Of a stretch of 64,000 bases of DNA, positions 44,654 to 52,651 are shown piece by piece (position 1 is the stretch's first letter; each line of letters starts with the position of its first letter). A model generated the notes under the pieces. That model worked only from the letters and a program-made list of their open reading frames with translations. It did not search any database and had not been told where the DNA came from. The position numbers and the translations under genes were made by a program. The stretch is from positions 41,880-105,879 of the forward strand of contig CAIMWI010000085.1 of the NCBI GenBank assembly GCA_903845215.1. Reading direction: 5' to 3'. This DNA comes from an uncultured Rhodobacterales bacterium. Lineage in GTDB: Bacteria > Pseudomonadota > Alphaproteobacteria > Rhodobacterales > Rhodobacteraceae.

Positions 44654-44749
44654 ATGTATACCATCGCATACTTTATAGCAATCATAGGTTTATTGCCGGT
44701 GTCTTTACAGGCCAAACCATCGCACGCGCAAGAAAATATCCACATTTAG
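44654..44749 (+). CDS. Possible 31-residue secreted or membrane micropeptide
   Basis: In the 271-bp gap between acsA and sulP an ATG opens 31 codons ending at TAG. The N-terminal half is hydrophobic (MYTIAYFIAIIGLLPVSLQA) and SHAQE follows, like a signal peptide with cleavage site. The ribosome site is weak. It lies antisense to the acsA promoter region. It may be chance or a decayed gene. Nothing else is seen in this gap apart from the acsA upstream region. Confidence 0.2.
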   Translation: MYTIAYFIAIIGLLPVSLQAKPSHAQENIHI

Positions 44750-44805
44750 GATGTGCGCGACCGAAAGTTTTTCTTCTAAACCGGCGCAAAATCGACAGCG
44801 TGCTG

Positions 44806-46431
44806 TCATAATGGCGAATCAAGCGCGCTGAGGGTTTCAATATAGCGCACCAAGGGCGGGGCGAGGCCGGCTTTTTCTAAGATGCGGCGTTGGCCGGGGC
44901 GCACACCTAGCAGCACCATTTGCCCGCCCTTGCGCTGCGTGCGCAACGCCAACAAGTCCAAGGCGCGCGCGCCCGAACTGTCCACATAGTCAAGCGCTGT
45001 CAGGTCCAGAACAAAATGGCGCGGGTGTTCGGCGATTTGGTCCAGCACCGCGCCGGTTTGGGCAGCGGCGCCAAAGAAATAAGGCCCCGACAGGCGCACC
45101 ACCACGCGGTCGGCGCGGTCCGCATCCTCGCCCGCAGCAATCACCGCGCTGTGCGACATGCGCTGCAAAAAGACCAGTCCGGCCAGCGCAAACCCCACGA
45201 CAATGCCTTCGGTTAAATCGCGCAGCACCACCAAAAGAAAGGTCACCACCACAATCAGCGCATCGCTGCGCGAGGTGCGCAAAAGCATCCAGAACTGCGC
45301 TTTGCCCGCCATGTTCCACGCCACCACGCTAAGGAGCCCCGCAAAAACCGCCATTGGCACAAACGACACCAAGGGTGCCAGCGCCACCATAAAGCCCAGC
45401 ACAAAGACCGCATGCAGCATCCCTGCCACAGGCCCCTTGGCCCCCGCGCTGTGGTTGGTGACAGTGCGCGCCACAGCCCCCGTGGCATAGATACCGCCAA
45501 AAAACGACACCACGATGTTGGCGGCCCCTTCGGCGAAAAGTTCAATCGCGGGGCGGTGGTGGTTGCCCGAAAGACCATCGGCCACTTGGGCTGACAACAG
45601 GCCCGTGATCGCCCCAAGCAGGCTGAACTGTAAGGCAAAGGGCAAGCTGCGCTGGATCATCGGCCACGACAGGTCCGGCCAGACGGGCGCGGGCAGAAAT
45701 CGGGGCAGGGTGCCAAAACGGTCGCCCACCAGTTCTAACGGCAGATGAAAGGCCCACACACCCAAGCTTACCCCCACCACAGCCAACAGCAGATTGGGCC
45801 AATGCGGGCGCAGCTTTTTGATAAGGTGCAAGGCGGCGATGGTCACCAAGGCTACAGCCATAGCCTGCGGGGAAAACGTCTCGCGCACGGCCCAAAGGGC
45901 GGAAAGCTTGTCAAAGACGGCGGGCGGTTCAACCCCCGCAAGCCGAAGGCCCAACAGTTCTTTCAACTGGCTGATGAAGATGATGACGGCAATGCCAGAG
46001 GTAAACCCAATGGTCACCGGATAGGGCAGAAATTTGACGTAACTGCCCAGCTTCAGCCCGCCCGCCGCCATCAGAATAAAGCCGGACAAAAAGGTTGCGA
46101 CCATCAACCCCTCCACCCCAATCTGTGCCACACAAGCCGACACGCCGACAATAAATGCCCCCGCAGGCCCGCCGATCTGATACCGCGATCCGCCCAAGGC
46201 TGATACGATGAACCCGCCGACAATGGCCGTAAACAGCCCCCGCTCTGGCCCAAGGCCAGAGGCGATGGCGATGGCCATCGACAAGGGCAGCGCCACAATC
46301 GCCACCGACAGCCCCGCCATAGCATCAGCGCGCAGGTCGGCCCAATGATAGCCCTCGCGCAGAACAGTGATGATTTTGGGCAAGAATTCAGCACCGCGGT
46401 GCCGTGGGGCGGTATGGTTGGGATCGCTCAT
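44806..46431 (-). CDS. SulP-family anion transporter
   Basis: A 541-residue SLC26/SulP protein. The membrane domain begins DAMAGLSVAIVALPLSMAIAIASGLGPERGLF and has GGSRYQIGGPAGAFIVGV and GAVARTVTNHSAGAKGPVAG. The C-terminal STAS domain includes VLDLTALDYVDSSGARALDLL. Substrates in this family include sulfate, bicarbonate and carboxylates. Sulfate would fit the soeABC product, but this is only context. The start at 46431 was chosen over an upstream in-frame start because MSDPNH begins the conserved cytoplasmic tail. Confidence 0.87.
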   Translation of the reverse strand: MSDPNHTAPRHRGAEFLPKIITVLREGYHWADLRADAMAGLSVAIVALPLSMAIAIASGLGPERGLFTAIVGGFIVSALGGSRYQIGGPAGAFIVGVSACVAQIGVEGLMVATFLSGFILMAAGGLKLGSYVKFLPYPVTIGFTSGIAVIIFISQLKELLGLRLAGVEPPAVFDKLSALWAVRETFSPQAMAVALVTIAALHLIKKLRPHWPNLLLAVVGVSLGVWAFHLPLELVGDRFGTLPRFLPAPVWPDLSWPMIQRSLPFALQFSLLGAITGLLSAQVADGLSGNHHRPAIELFAEGAANIVVSFFGGIYATGAVARTVTNHSAGAKGPVAGMLHAVFVLGFMVALAPLVSFVPMAVFAGLLSVVAWNMAGKAQFWMLLRTSRSDALIVVVTFLLVVLRDLTEGIVVGFALAGLVFLQRMSHSAVIAAGEDADRADRVVVRLSGPYFFGAAAQTGAVLDQIAEHPRHFVLDLTALDYVDSSGARALDLLALRTQRKGGQMVLLGVRPGQRRILEKAGLAPPLVRYIETLSALDSPL

Positions 46432-46524
46432 GGGTTTGTCCCCGAAAGGGGCTCCGGTCAAAGGGCGCAGACTTTGGGGTCGCAATTGCGATGTGCCGCT
46501 TTGCACAGGGCAGCCCAAGACGCC

Positions 46525-47295
46525 TTAGGCGAAAGGATCAACCAGATAGCGCACCTCTGTCAAGCACAGGCCTTGTGGCGGGGCCACGCTGCCACAGGCG
46601 GCGCGGTCACGCGCGTCTAAGGCCTGACCCACCCGCTCAGGCGCCCAAGCCCCAGAACCCACCCGCACCAAAGTGCCCACCATCGAGCGGACCTGATTGT
46701 GCAGGAACGAACGCGCGCGCAACGCAAAGTGGTACTCTGTGCCATGGGGCAAGGTTTGGGTGGTGATTGTCACCTCGTCCAGCGTTTTGATCGGGCTGTT
46801 GGCTTGGCAAAGGGCGGATCGGAACGTGGTGAAATCGTGATGCCCAACCAAATGCTTGGCACCTTGCTGCATCGCCCCAAGATCCAGCGGCGTCAGCAAA
46901 TGCCAAACTTGGCCCCTTTCCAGAATGGGCGGCGCGCGGCGGCACAGGATGCGGTAAAGATAACGCCGTTCGATGGCGCTGAAGCGGGCGTGAAACTCTT
47001 CTGGCACTTCAGCGCAGGCCAAAATCGCCACGGGCAAAGGGCGCAGGTGATGGTTTAGCGCCTGCGACAGGCGAAAGGCGTCCCAGTGTTTGGCCAGATC
47101 GATATGCGCCACTTGCCCGCGCCCATGCACGCCCGTGTCGGTGCGCCCCGCGGCGGCAATGGTGTGCGGCCCCGGTTCCAACTTGGCCAAGGCGGCCTCG
47201 ACCGCGGCTTGGACTGAAGGCTGGCCCTGCGCCTGTCTTTGCCACCCGTTAAAGGGCGCGCCGTCATATTCGATCTTAAGGGCAAAGCGGGGCAT
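46525..47295 (-). CDS. truA: tRNA pseudouridine(38-40) synthase
   Basis: A 256-residue enzyme that isomerises uridines 38-40 in the tRNA anticodon stem-loop. The catalytic Asp53 is in [35 protein letters not shown] and [14 protein letters not shown] are family blocks. The length is normal. It lies upstream of sulP on the same strand with 93 bp between them, but a functional link is unlikely. Confidence 0.94.
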   Translation of the reverse strand: MPRFALKIEYDGAPFNGWQRQAQGQPSVQAAVEAALAKLEPGPHTIAAAGRTDTGVHGRGQVAHIDLAKHWDAFRLSQALNHHLRPLPVAILACAEVPEEFHARFSAIERRYLYRILCRRAPPILERGQVWHLLTPLDLGAMQQGAKHLVGHHDFTTFRSALCQANSPIKTLDEVTITTQTLPHGTEYHFALRARSFLHNQVRSMVGTLVRVGSGAWAPERVGQALDARDRAACGSVAPPQGLCLTEVRYLVDPFA

Positions 47296-47342
47296 CTTTA
47301 GGGACCAAGCGGTATGAGTTCTGTGTCCTTGGTTTCCAATAT

Positions 47343-47364
47343 AGGTATTTGGGCCAAGATGAAG
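47343..47364 (+). repeat. Recurrent intergenic motif, copy 3
   Basis: AGGTATTTGGGCCAAGATGAAG, in the space between truA and ycjX, resembles the elements at 16524-16557 and 26264-26294. The rest of 47296-47468 shows no gene. Confidence 0.4.
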
Positions 47365-47468
47365 ATGTCACACCGCACCTAGCCGTTTGAAGCGGCTTTC
47401 GCAACGGGGGGGCTAACTTTGCCGGGCCAGACGGCCTATGTATCTTGGGAAAGAGACGGGAGGCAAAG

Positions 47469-48848
47469 GTGGGTGCAGCCGATGGAATGGCGGGGGTGTG
47501 GCGGGGCAAAGTGATGCCTGATCGTGTGGTGCGCCTTGGCGTGACGGGCCTGTCGCGGGCGGGAAAGACGGTCTTTATCACCAACCTTGTGGCCAATTTG
47601 CTTGCACGGGGGCGGATGCCAGCGCTGCGCGCGGCAAATCGGATAGAGGCGGTTTATTTGCATCCGCAACCCGACATGACCCTGCCGCGTTTTGCCTTTG
47701 AAGATCATTTGGCCGCTATGACGGGCGATCATCCTCATTGGCCGCAATCGACGCGATCTGTGTCGGAACTGCGCCTGAGTTTTCGGATGCGTCCGTGCGG
47801 CGTGCTTGGCCGCGTTTTGGGGCCGCAAGTGGTGCATCTGGATATCGTGGATTACCCCGGCGAGTGGCTGTTGGATCTGGGACTGCTGGAGAAATCTTAT
47901 GAAAACTGGTCCGAGGCTGTGTTGCAGCGCCTGTCAAGGCGGGACGAGGGGGCGGCTTTTCTTGCCCTGGCGCGCGCAGAGGATGGATCTTTGGCGCTAG
48001 ATGAACCCAAGGCAGCGGCTTTGGCCTTTGCCTTTACCGCTTATCTGCAAGCCGCCCGCCAAGCTGGCCAGTCTGACTGCACGCCTGGGCGCTTTTTGCT
48101 GCCCGGTGATCTTGCAGGCGCCCCGGCCTTGACTTTTGCCCCCTTGCCCAAGCCGGCAAGCCTGCCCAAAGGCTGCCTATGGGCCGCGATGCAGGCACGG
48201 TTTGAGGCCTATAAGGCCCAAATCGTGCGCCCCTTCTTTCGCGACCACTTCGCCCGCATCGACCGCCAGATCGTGCTGGTCGATGTGATGGAGGCCGTCT
48301 ACCGTGGCCCTGCAGCGGTCGAAGACCTGCGCCGCACCTTGGCAGAGGTGCTGCAGGCCTTCCGCCCCGGCAAGCGCGGCTGGTTAGACCGCATCATAGG
48401 CACAAAGCGGGTCGAGCGGATCTTGTTTGCTGCGACCAAGGCCGATCACCTACACCACCGCCAGCACCCCAATCTGACGGCCTTGACCGAGGCCCTGTTG
48501 GACCAGGCCAAGGCGCAGGCGGATTTCGCTGGGGCCGAGACGCAGGCACTGTCCCTCGCCAGTCTGCGCTGCACGGTCGAAGATGAAATCCCGCGTGACG
48601 GCGTGATCCTTGATGCCGTGCGTGGCCGTCTGGCCGATGGGCGGCGTGTTGCGCTTTATCCGGGCGAACTGCCCAGCGATCCGGCCCGCCTTTTGGCTGC
48701 GGCCCGCGGGGGGGCAGCACGCTGGCTCAATGCAGATTTTGCGCGGATGGATTTCGAACCTGCCCGTTTTGCGGGACGCCCGGGATCTGGCCCACCGCAT
48801 ATCCGCCTTGACCGCGCGGCAGAGTTTCTTTTCGGTGACAAGCTTTAA
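47469..48848 (+). CDS. ycjX: YcjX family GTP-binding protein
   Basis: About 459 residues with a Walker A motif LGVTGLSRAGKTVFITNLVAN near the N terminus and YPGEWLLDLGLL as the likely G3 region. The VERILFAATKADHLHHRQH segment near residue 320 supplies a TKAD base-recognition motif. YcjX proteins are P-loop NTPases induced by heat or envelope stress in E. coli, where ycjX and ycjF are adjacent. I chose GTG 47469 behind GGGAGGC; ATG 47487 is also possible. Confidence 0.87.
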   Translation: MGAADGMAGVWRGKVMPDRVVRLGVTGLSRAGKTVFITNLVANLLARGRMPALRAANRIEAVYLHPQPDMTLPRFAFEDHLAAMTGDHPHWPQSTRSVSELRLSFRMRPCGVLGRVLGPQVVHLDIVDYPGEWLLDLGLLEKSYENWSEAVLQRLSRRDEGAAFLALARAEDGSLALDEPKAAALAFAFTAYLQAARQAGQSDCTPGRFLLPGDLAGAPALTFAPLPKPASLPKGCLWAAMQARFEAYKAQIVRPFFRDHFARIDRQIVLVDVMEAVYRGPAAVEDLRRTLAEVLQAFRPGKRGWLDRIIGTKRVERILFAATKADHLHHRQHPNLTALTEALLDQAKAQADFAGAETQALSLASLRCTVEDEIPRDGVILDAVRGRLADGRRVALYPGELPSDPARLLAAARGGAARWLNADFARMDFEPARFAGRPGSGPPHIRLDRAAEFLFGDKL

Positions 48849-48865
48849 GCATAAAGGCAAAGCCA

Positions 48866-49891
48866 ATGGTGCTGCATTTGGAAGACCCGCTCAAAGCCCC
48901 TGCGATGATCGAGGTGCGCGCAGAGTTTGATCCCGGCGCTGACCTTTTTGAGGATCTGCCCGCGTCCAGTGCGGCGGTGGCTTCTGTGGAAGCCGCCTTT
49001 CGCACGGCCACCCGCCGCTGGTCAGGCTTTGGCCGCTTTGGCGCTTGGGTTTTTGGCAGCTTGTTCGTGCTTGTCCTGGCAGTGCAGGCATGGCGGTTTG
49101 TAGCAGGCCTTTGGGCCTTTGCCCCGACTTTGGGGTATTTGGCTTTCGGTTTGATTGGCTTGGCGCTGGGAATTGTCGGCCTGCAGATCTGGCGCGAAGC
49201 CTTGGCGTTTTTGCGCTTGGCGCAACTGGACAGCATCCGCCAAGCCGCGCGTCGGGCCCATGCGACGGCCGATCTGGCCCAAGCGCGGGCCGTCGTGGCG
49301 CGGCTGGACAAGCTTTACGCCGCCCGCCCCGAAATGGGGGCGGCACGCGGGCAGCTAAGCCAGACCCAAACCGACATCTTTGATGCTGACATGGTTCTGG
49401 CGGCTGCAGAACAGGCTTTAATCCTGCCCTTGGACGCAATCGCCCGCGCCGAGGTAGAGGCCGCGACCCGGCAAGTGGCCGTGGTGACAGCCTTGATCCC
49501 CCTGGCCTTGGCCGATGTGGGCACAGCCCTTTTGTGCAACCTGCGCATGATCCGCCGCTTGGCCGAAATTTACGGCGGGCGGGCAGGGGCCTTGGGATCG
49601 TGGCGTTTGTTGCGTCAGGTGTTCGTGGCACTTCTGGCTTCGGGGGCTGTGGCGCTGACCGATGACCTGATCGGCTCTTTTGCCAGCGGCGGGATTTTGG
49701 CCCGCCTATCGCGGCGGTTTGGCGAAGGGGTGGTGAATGGCGCTTTGACGGCACGGGTGGGCTTGGCCGCAATGGAGATTTGCAGGCCTTTGCCCTTTGA
49801 TGTGGGCCAATGCCCGGGCGTCTCGGCCACTGTCGCACGCGCCTTGGCCGGACTGGCGAGCCGCAAGCCAGGGGCGGATGATCCCACCTAA
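48866..49891 (+). CDS. ycjF: YcjF family inner-membrane protein (DUF697)
   Basis: A 341-residue protein with two membrane spans near residues 60-110 (WVFGSLFVLVLAVQAWRFVAGLWAF and LGYLAFGLIGLALGIVGLQIW) and a C-terminal DUF697 domain with ALIPLALADVGTALLCNLRMIRRLAEIYGG. It starts 17 bp after ycjX. The pair forms a stress-linked unit of unknown molecular function. Its 3' end converges on pth with 9 bp between the stops. Confidence 0.85.
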   Translation: MVLHLEDPLKAPAMIEVRAEFDPGADLFEDLPASSAAVASVEAAFRTATRRWSGFGRFGAWVFGSLFVLVLAVQAWRFVAGLWAFAPTLGYLAFGLIGLALGIVGLQIWREALAFLRLAQLDSIRQAARRAHATADLAQARAVVARLDKLYAARPEMGAARGQLSQTQTDIFDADMVLAAAEQALILPLDAIARAEVEAATRQVAVVTALIPLALADVGTALLCNLRMIRRLAEIYGGRAGALGSWRLLRQVFVALLASGAVALTDDLIGSFASGGILARLSRRFGEGVVNGALTARVGLAAMEICRPLPFDVGQCPGVSATVARALAGLASRKPGADDPT

Positions 49892-49900
49892 AGGGGCAGG

Positions 49901-50593
49901 CTATTTTGCGCGAAACTTCTGGGCAAGCTTTTCTAGGGCACTTAAAGGGCTTGGCGCAGGATCTTGCAGGGCTTTGACGGGGCTGTCTGCCAGGGTTTCG
50001 GGTGCTGCGCGCGGGGCCTTGCGCGGGGGCGAGACTCGCAGGGCCACCAAGTTCAAGAATGCCGCCGTATCGCCAGCCGCCAGCACGGCGGCGCCGTCCG
50101 AGATGCCATCCAACAGCGGGTCTAGCCAGTCACGGTCGGCCTTGGAAAAGTCATGCAATACATATCCGGCCACAGCGTCTTTATGGCCAGGATGGCCAAT
50201 GCCCAACCGCACACGGCCATAGGCCTCGCCCAAATGCGCATGGATCGAGCGCAGGCCATTATGCCCAGCATGGCCTCCGCCCATTTTGGTGCGCAGTTTG
50301 CCGGGGGCAAGGTCTAGCTCGTCATGAAAGACCACCACATCTGCCAAAGGTAATTTGTAAAAAGCAACGGCCCCATGAACTGATTGGCCCGACAAGTTCA
50401 TGAAAGTTTCGGGCTTGAGCAAAGCGACTTTTTCAGCGCCCAAACGCCCCTCGGCCATCAGGCCGTGATGCGCCTTGCGCCAGGGTCCAAAACCGTGGTC
50501 AGCCCCAATCCGTTCTAGCGCCATAAATCCGATGTTGTGGCGGTGGCCGGCATAGTCCGGCCCCGGATTGCCCAGACCAACGAAAAGTTTCAT
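49901..50593 (-). CDS. pth: Peptidyl-tRNA hydrolase
   Basis: A 230-residue enzyme that recycles peptidyl-tRNA dropped by ribosomes. The motifs are LFVGLGNPGPDYAGHRHNIGF with catalytic His19, LLKPETFMNLSGQSV, VVFHDELDLAPGKLR and GGGHAGHNGLRSI. A Pro/Ala-rich tail of about 45 residues exceeds the E. coli protein (194 residues) and is common in alphaproteobacteria. The start at 50593 (MKLFVG) is preceded by AGGGGGC-like purines. It lies downstream of rplY behind a terminator. Confidence 0.94.
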   Translation of the reverse strand: MKLFVGLGNPGPDYAGHRHNIGFMALERIGADHGFGPWRKAHHGLMAEGRLGAEKVALLKPETFMNLSGQSVHGAVAFYKLPLADVVVFHDELDLAPGKLRTKMGGGHAGHNGLRSIHAHLGEAYGRVRLGIGHPGHKDAVAGYVLHDFSKADRDWLDPLLDGISDGAAVLAAGDTAAFLNLVALRVSPPRKAPRAAPETLADSPVKALQDPAPSPLSALEKLAQKFRAK

Positions 50594-50649
50594 GTAGCCC
50601 CCACGCCGTTGGATGGTGTCAAGTTTGGCGATCTTACCGCCAAAAGACA

Positions 50650-50677
50650 AGCGGGCGGCAATCGCTTGCCGCCCGCT
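50650..50677 (-). terminator. Hairpin between rplY and pth
   Basis: A perfect 12-bp stem (AGCGGGCGGCAA with TTGCCGCCCGCT) and a 4-nt loop, followed on the minus strand by TTGTCTTTTGG. It lies 28 bp after the rplY stop codon and likely reduces read-through into pth. Confidence 0.75.
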
Positions 50678-50705
50678 GTCAAAAAACACTGGTGATCAGG
50701 AAAGA

Positions 50706-51296
50706 TCAGCCTTCAGCGGCAACCAACCCTGCGGGAGCCGAGATATTTGCGATCACAAAATTGCGTGCAATCGTTGGCTTCACCCCTTCGGGCAGTGTGG
50801 CGTCGCTGATGTGGATGACATCGCCAATCACCTTACCGGTCAGATCAACCGTGATGTGATCAGGAATGTCGCCCGCCATCACGTCCAATTCCACTTCCGG
50901 GCGCACCACGGTCAATGTGCCGCCACGCTTCAACCCGGGGCTGGCCTCGTGGTTGATGAAGGTCACATGGATGTGCAAAACAACACGCGATTCGTCGTTC
51001 AGGCGCATAAAGTCGACATGGGTCGGAAGATCGCGAACCACATCGCGCTGAACGCCACGGCACACGACGTGAACGTCGGGATGGCCGGGAACCTTCAGGT
51101 TGAAAAGGGTCTGCAAGAAGCGCCCTGCCTTCAGGTGCTTCAAAAGGTAGTTATAGGCTACATTGATGGCGACAGGCTCTTGCCCATCCCCGTAGACTAT
51201 TCCGGGTACGTATCCCTCGCGACGAGCTTGGCGGGCGGCCCCCTTGCCTGTCCCCGTACGTACCTCGACGTTCAGATCGTTGATCTGGCGTGCCAT
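50706..51296 (-). CDS. rplY: Large ribosomal subunit protein bL25 (L25/Ctc form)
   Basis: A 196-residue ribosomal protein that binds 5S rRNA. The N-terminal L25 domain has [22 protein letters not shown], and the C-terminal TL5 beta domain includes [31 protein letters not shown]. The long Ctc-type architecture is usual in alphaproteobacteria. The start at 51296 follows AGGAGAA. The rplY-pth gene order is common. Confidence 0.94.
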   Translation of the reverse strand: MARQINDLNVEVRTGTGKGAARQARREGYVPGIVYGDGQEPVAINVAYNYLLKHLKAGRFLQTLFNLKVPGHPDVHVVCRGVQRDVVRDLPTHVDFMRLNDESRVVLHIHVTFINHEASPGLKRGGTLTVVRPEVELDVMAGDIPDHITVDLTGKVIGDVIHISDATLPEGVKPTIARNFVIANISAPAGLVAAEG

Positions 51297-51616
51297 AGGT
51301 GTTCTCCTGTTATGGTCCGCCATCCTCCAAGGGTGCATGGCGCGACTGGGGGGCTATAGCGGGGAAAATCCCCAAGGGGAAGGCGCATCAGCCCGCTTTT
51401 TGCAGCTTTTGGGCGAAAATCAAGCCGACTATTTGCCCTTTGACGCAATACTCTCGCCGAAGGCCATCCCTCGCCGGTTGGCGGCACGCCACAGGCGAGA
51501 AAAAAACATTGCGCGGCACGCGCTCTTTTGGATCAAGGCTGGCGACATTGTGCTGCGGCTTGCTTGAGTTTCCTGCCCCCTTTGGCTAAACAGGGCGCAG
51601 GATTAAGGGGACCTTC
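51297..51616. other. 320-bp divergent intergenic region between rplY and cysK
   Basis: It must hold the promoters of both genes. Several short open frames occur but none has a ribosome site or recognisable family. No T-box, S-box or other riboswitch pattern is evident to me. Confidence 0.5.
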
Positions 51617-52651
51617 ATGCGCATTCACAGCGATCTGGCTGATACCATCGGCAACACGCCACTTCTTAAGCTTAAACGCGCCTCGCAGATGACGGGCTGC
51701 ACGATCTTGGGCAAGTGCGAGTTTCTGAACCCCGGCCAGTCGGTCAAAGACCGCGCTGCTTTGTATATCATCAAGGATGCGGTGGCCAAAGGGCTGCTAA
51801 AACCCGGTGGCACGATTGTCGAGGGGACGGCGGGCAATACCGGCATAGGTTTGGCCTTGGTCGGCGCATCCATGGGCTTTCGCACTGTGATTGTGATCCC
51901 CGAAACCCAGTCGCAAGAAAAGAAAGACATGATCCGCCTGGCGGGCGCTGAACTGGTGCAAGTGCCAGCAGTGCCCTATAAGAACCCCAACAACTACGTG
52001 CGCTATTCAGGCCGTTTGGCCGAGGCTTTGGCGCGCACCGAACCCAATGGGGGGATCTGGGCCAACCAGTTTGACAATCTGGCCAACCGCACCGCCCATA
52101 TCGAAACCACCGGCCCCGAGATTTGGGAACAGACCGGCGGTAACGTCGATGGTTTTATCTGTGCAGTGGGATCTGGTGGCACTTTGGCAGGTGTGGGCAT
52201 GGCTTTGCAGCCCAAGGGCGTCAAAATTGGTCTGGCCGATCCCGAAGGGGCAGCCCTGCACGCCTTTTATTCCAGCGGCAAGTTTGAAAGCCCCGGATCG
52301 TCCATTACCGAAGGCATCGGCCAAGGCCGCATCACCGCCAATTTAGAAGGCTTCACCCCCGATTTCAGCTACCGCATTCCGGATGCCGAGGCTTTGCCCT
52401 TGGTATTTGAGATGCTGGAAGAGGAAGGCATTTGCCTTGGCGGATCCTCGGGCATCAACATCGCGGGCGCCATGCGGATGGCGCGCGAGATGGGGCCGGG
52501 CAAGACCATCGTCACCATCCTGTGCGACTATGGCAACCGCTACCAATCCAAATTGTACAACCCCACATTCCTGCGCGAAAAAGGCCTGCCCGTGCCCCGT
52601 TGGCTCGAGCGCGCGCCATCTAACATCCCAACCGTCTTCGAAGACGCATGA
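51617..52651 (+). CDS. cysK: Cysteine synthase (O-acetylserine sulfhydrylase)
   Basis: A 344-residue fold-type II PLP enzyme that makes cysteine from O-acetylserine and sulfide. The PLP Lys44 is in EFLNPGQSVKDRAALYI. The phosphate loop region VEGTAGNTGIGLALVG and VGSGGTLAGVG follow. It is about 25 residues longer than E. coli CysK, with extra C-terminal residues (NPTFLREKGLPVPRWLE). It leads a three-gene operon. Its last four bases overlap the mscS-like start. Confidence 0.9.
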   Translation: MRIHSDLADTIGNTPLLKLKRASQMTGCTILGKCEFLNPGQSVKDRAALYIIKDAVAKGLLKPGGTIVEGTAGNTGIGLALVGASMGFRTVIVIPETQSQEKKDMIRLAGAELVQVPAVPYKNPNNYVRYSGRLAEALARTEPNGGIWANQFDNLANRTAHIETTGPEIWEQTGGNVDGFICAVGSGGTLAGVGMALQPKGVKIGLADPEGAALHAFYSSGKFESPGSSITEGIGQGRITANLEGFTPDFSYRIPDAEALPLVFEMLEEEGICLGGSSGINIAGAMRMAREMGPGKTIVTILCDYGNRYQSKLYNPTFLREKGLPVPRWLERAPSNIPTVFEDA

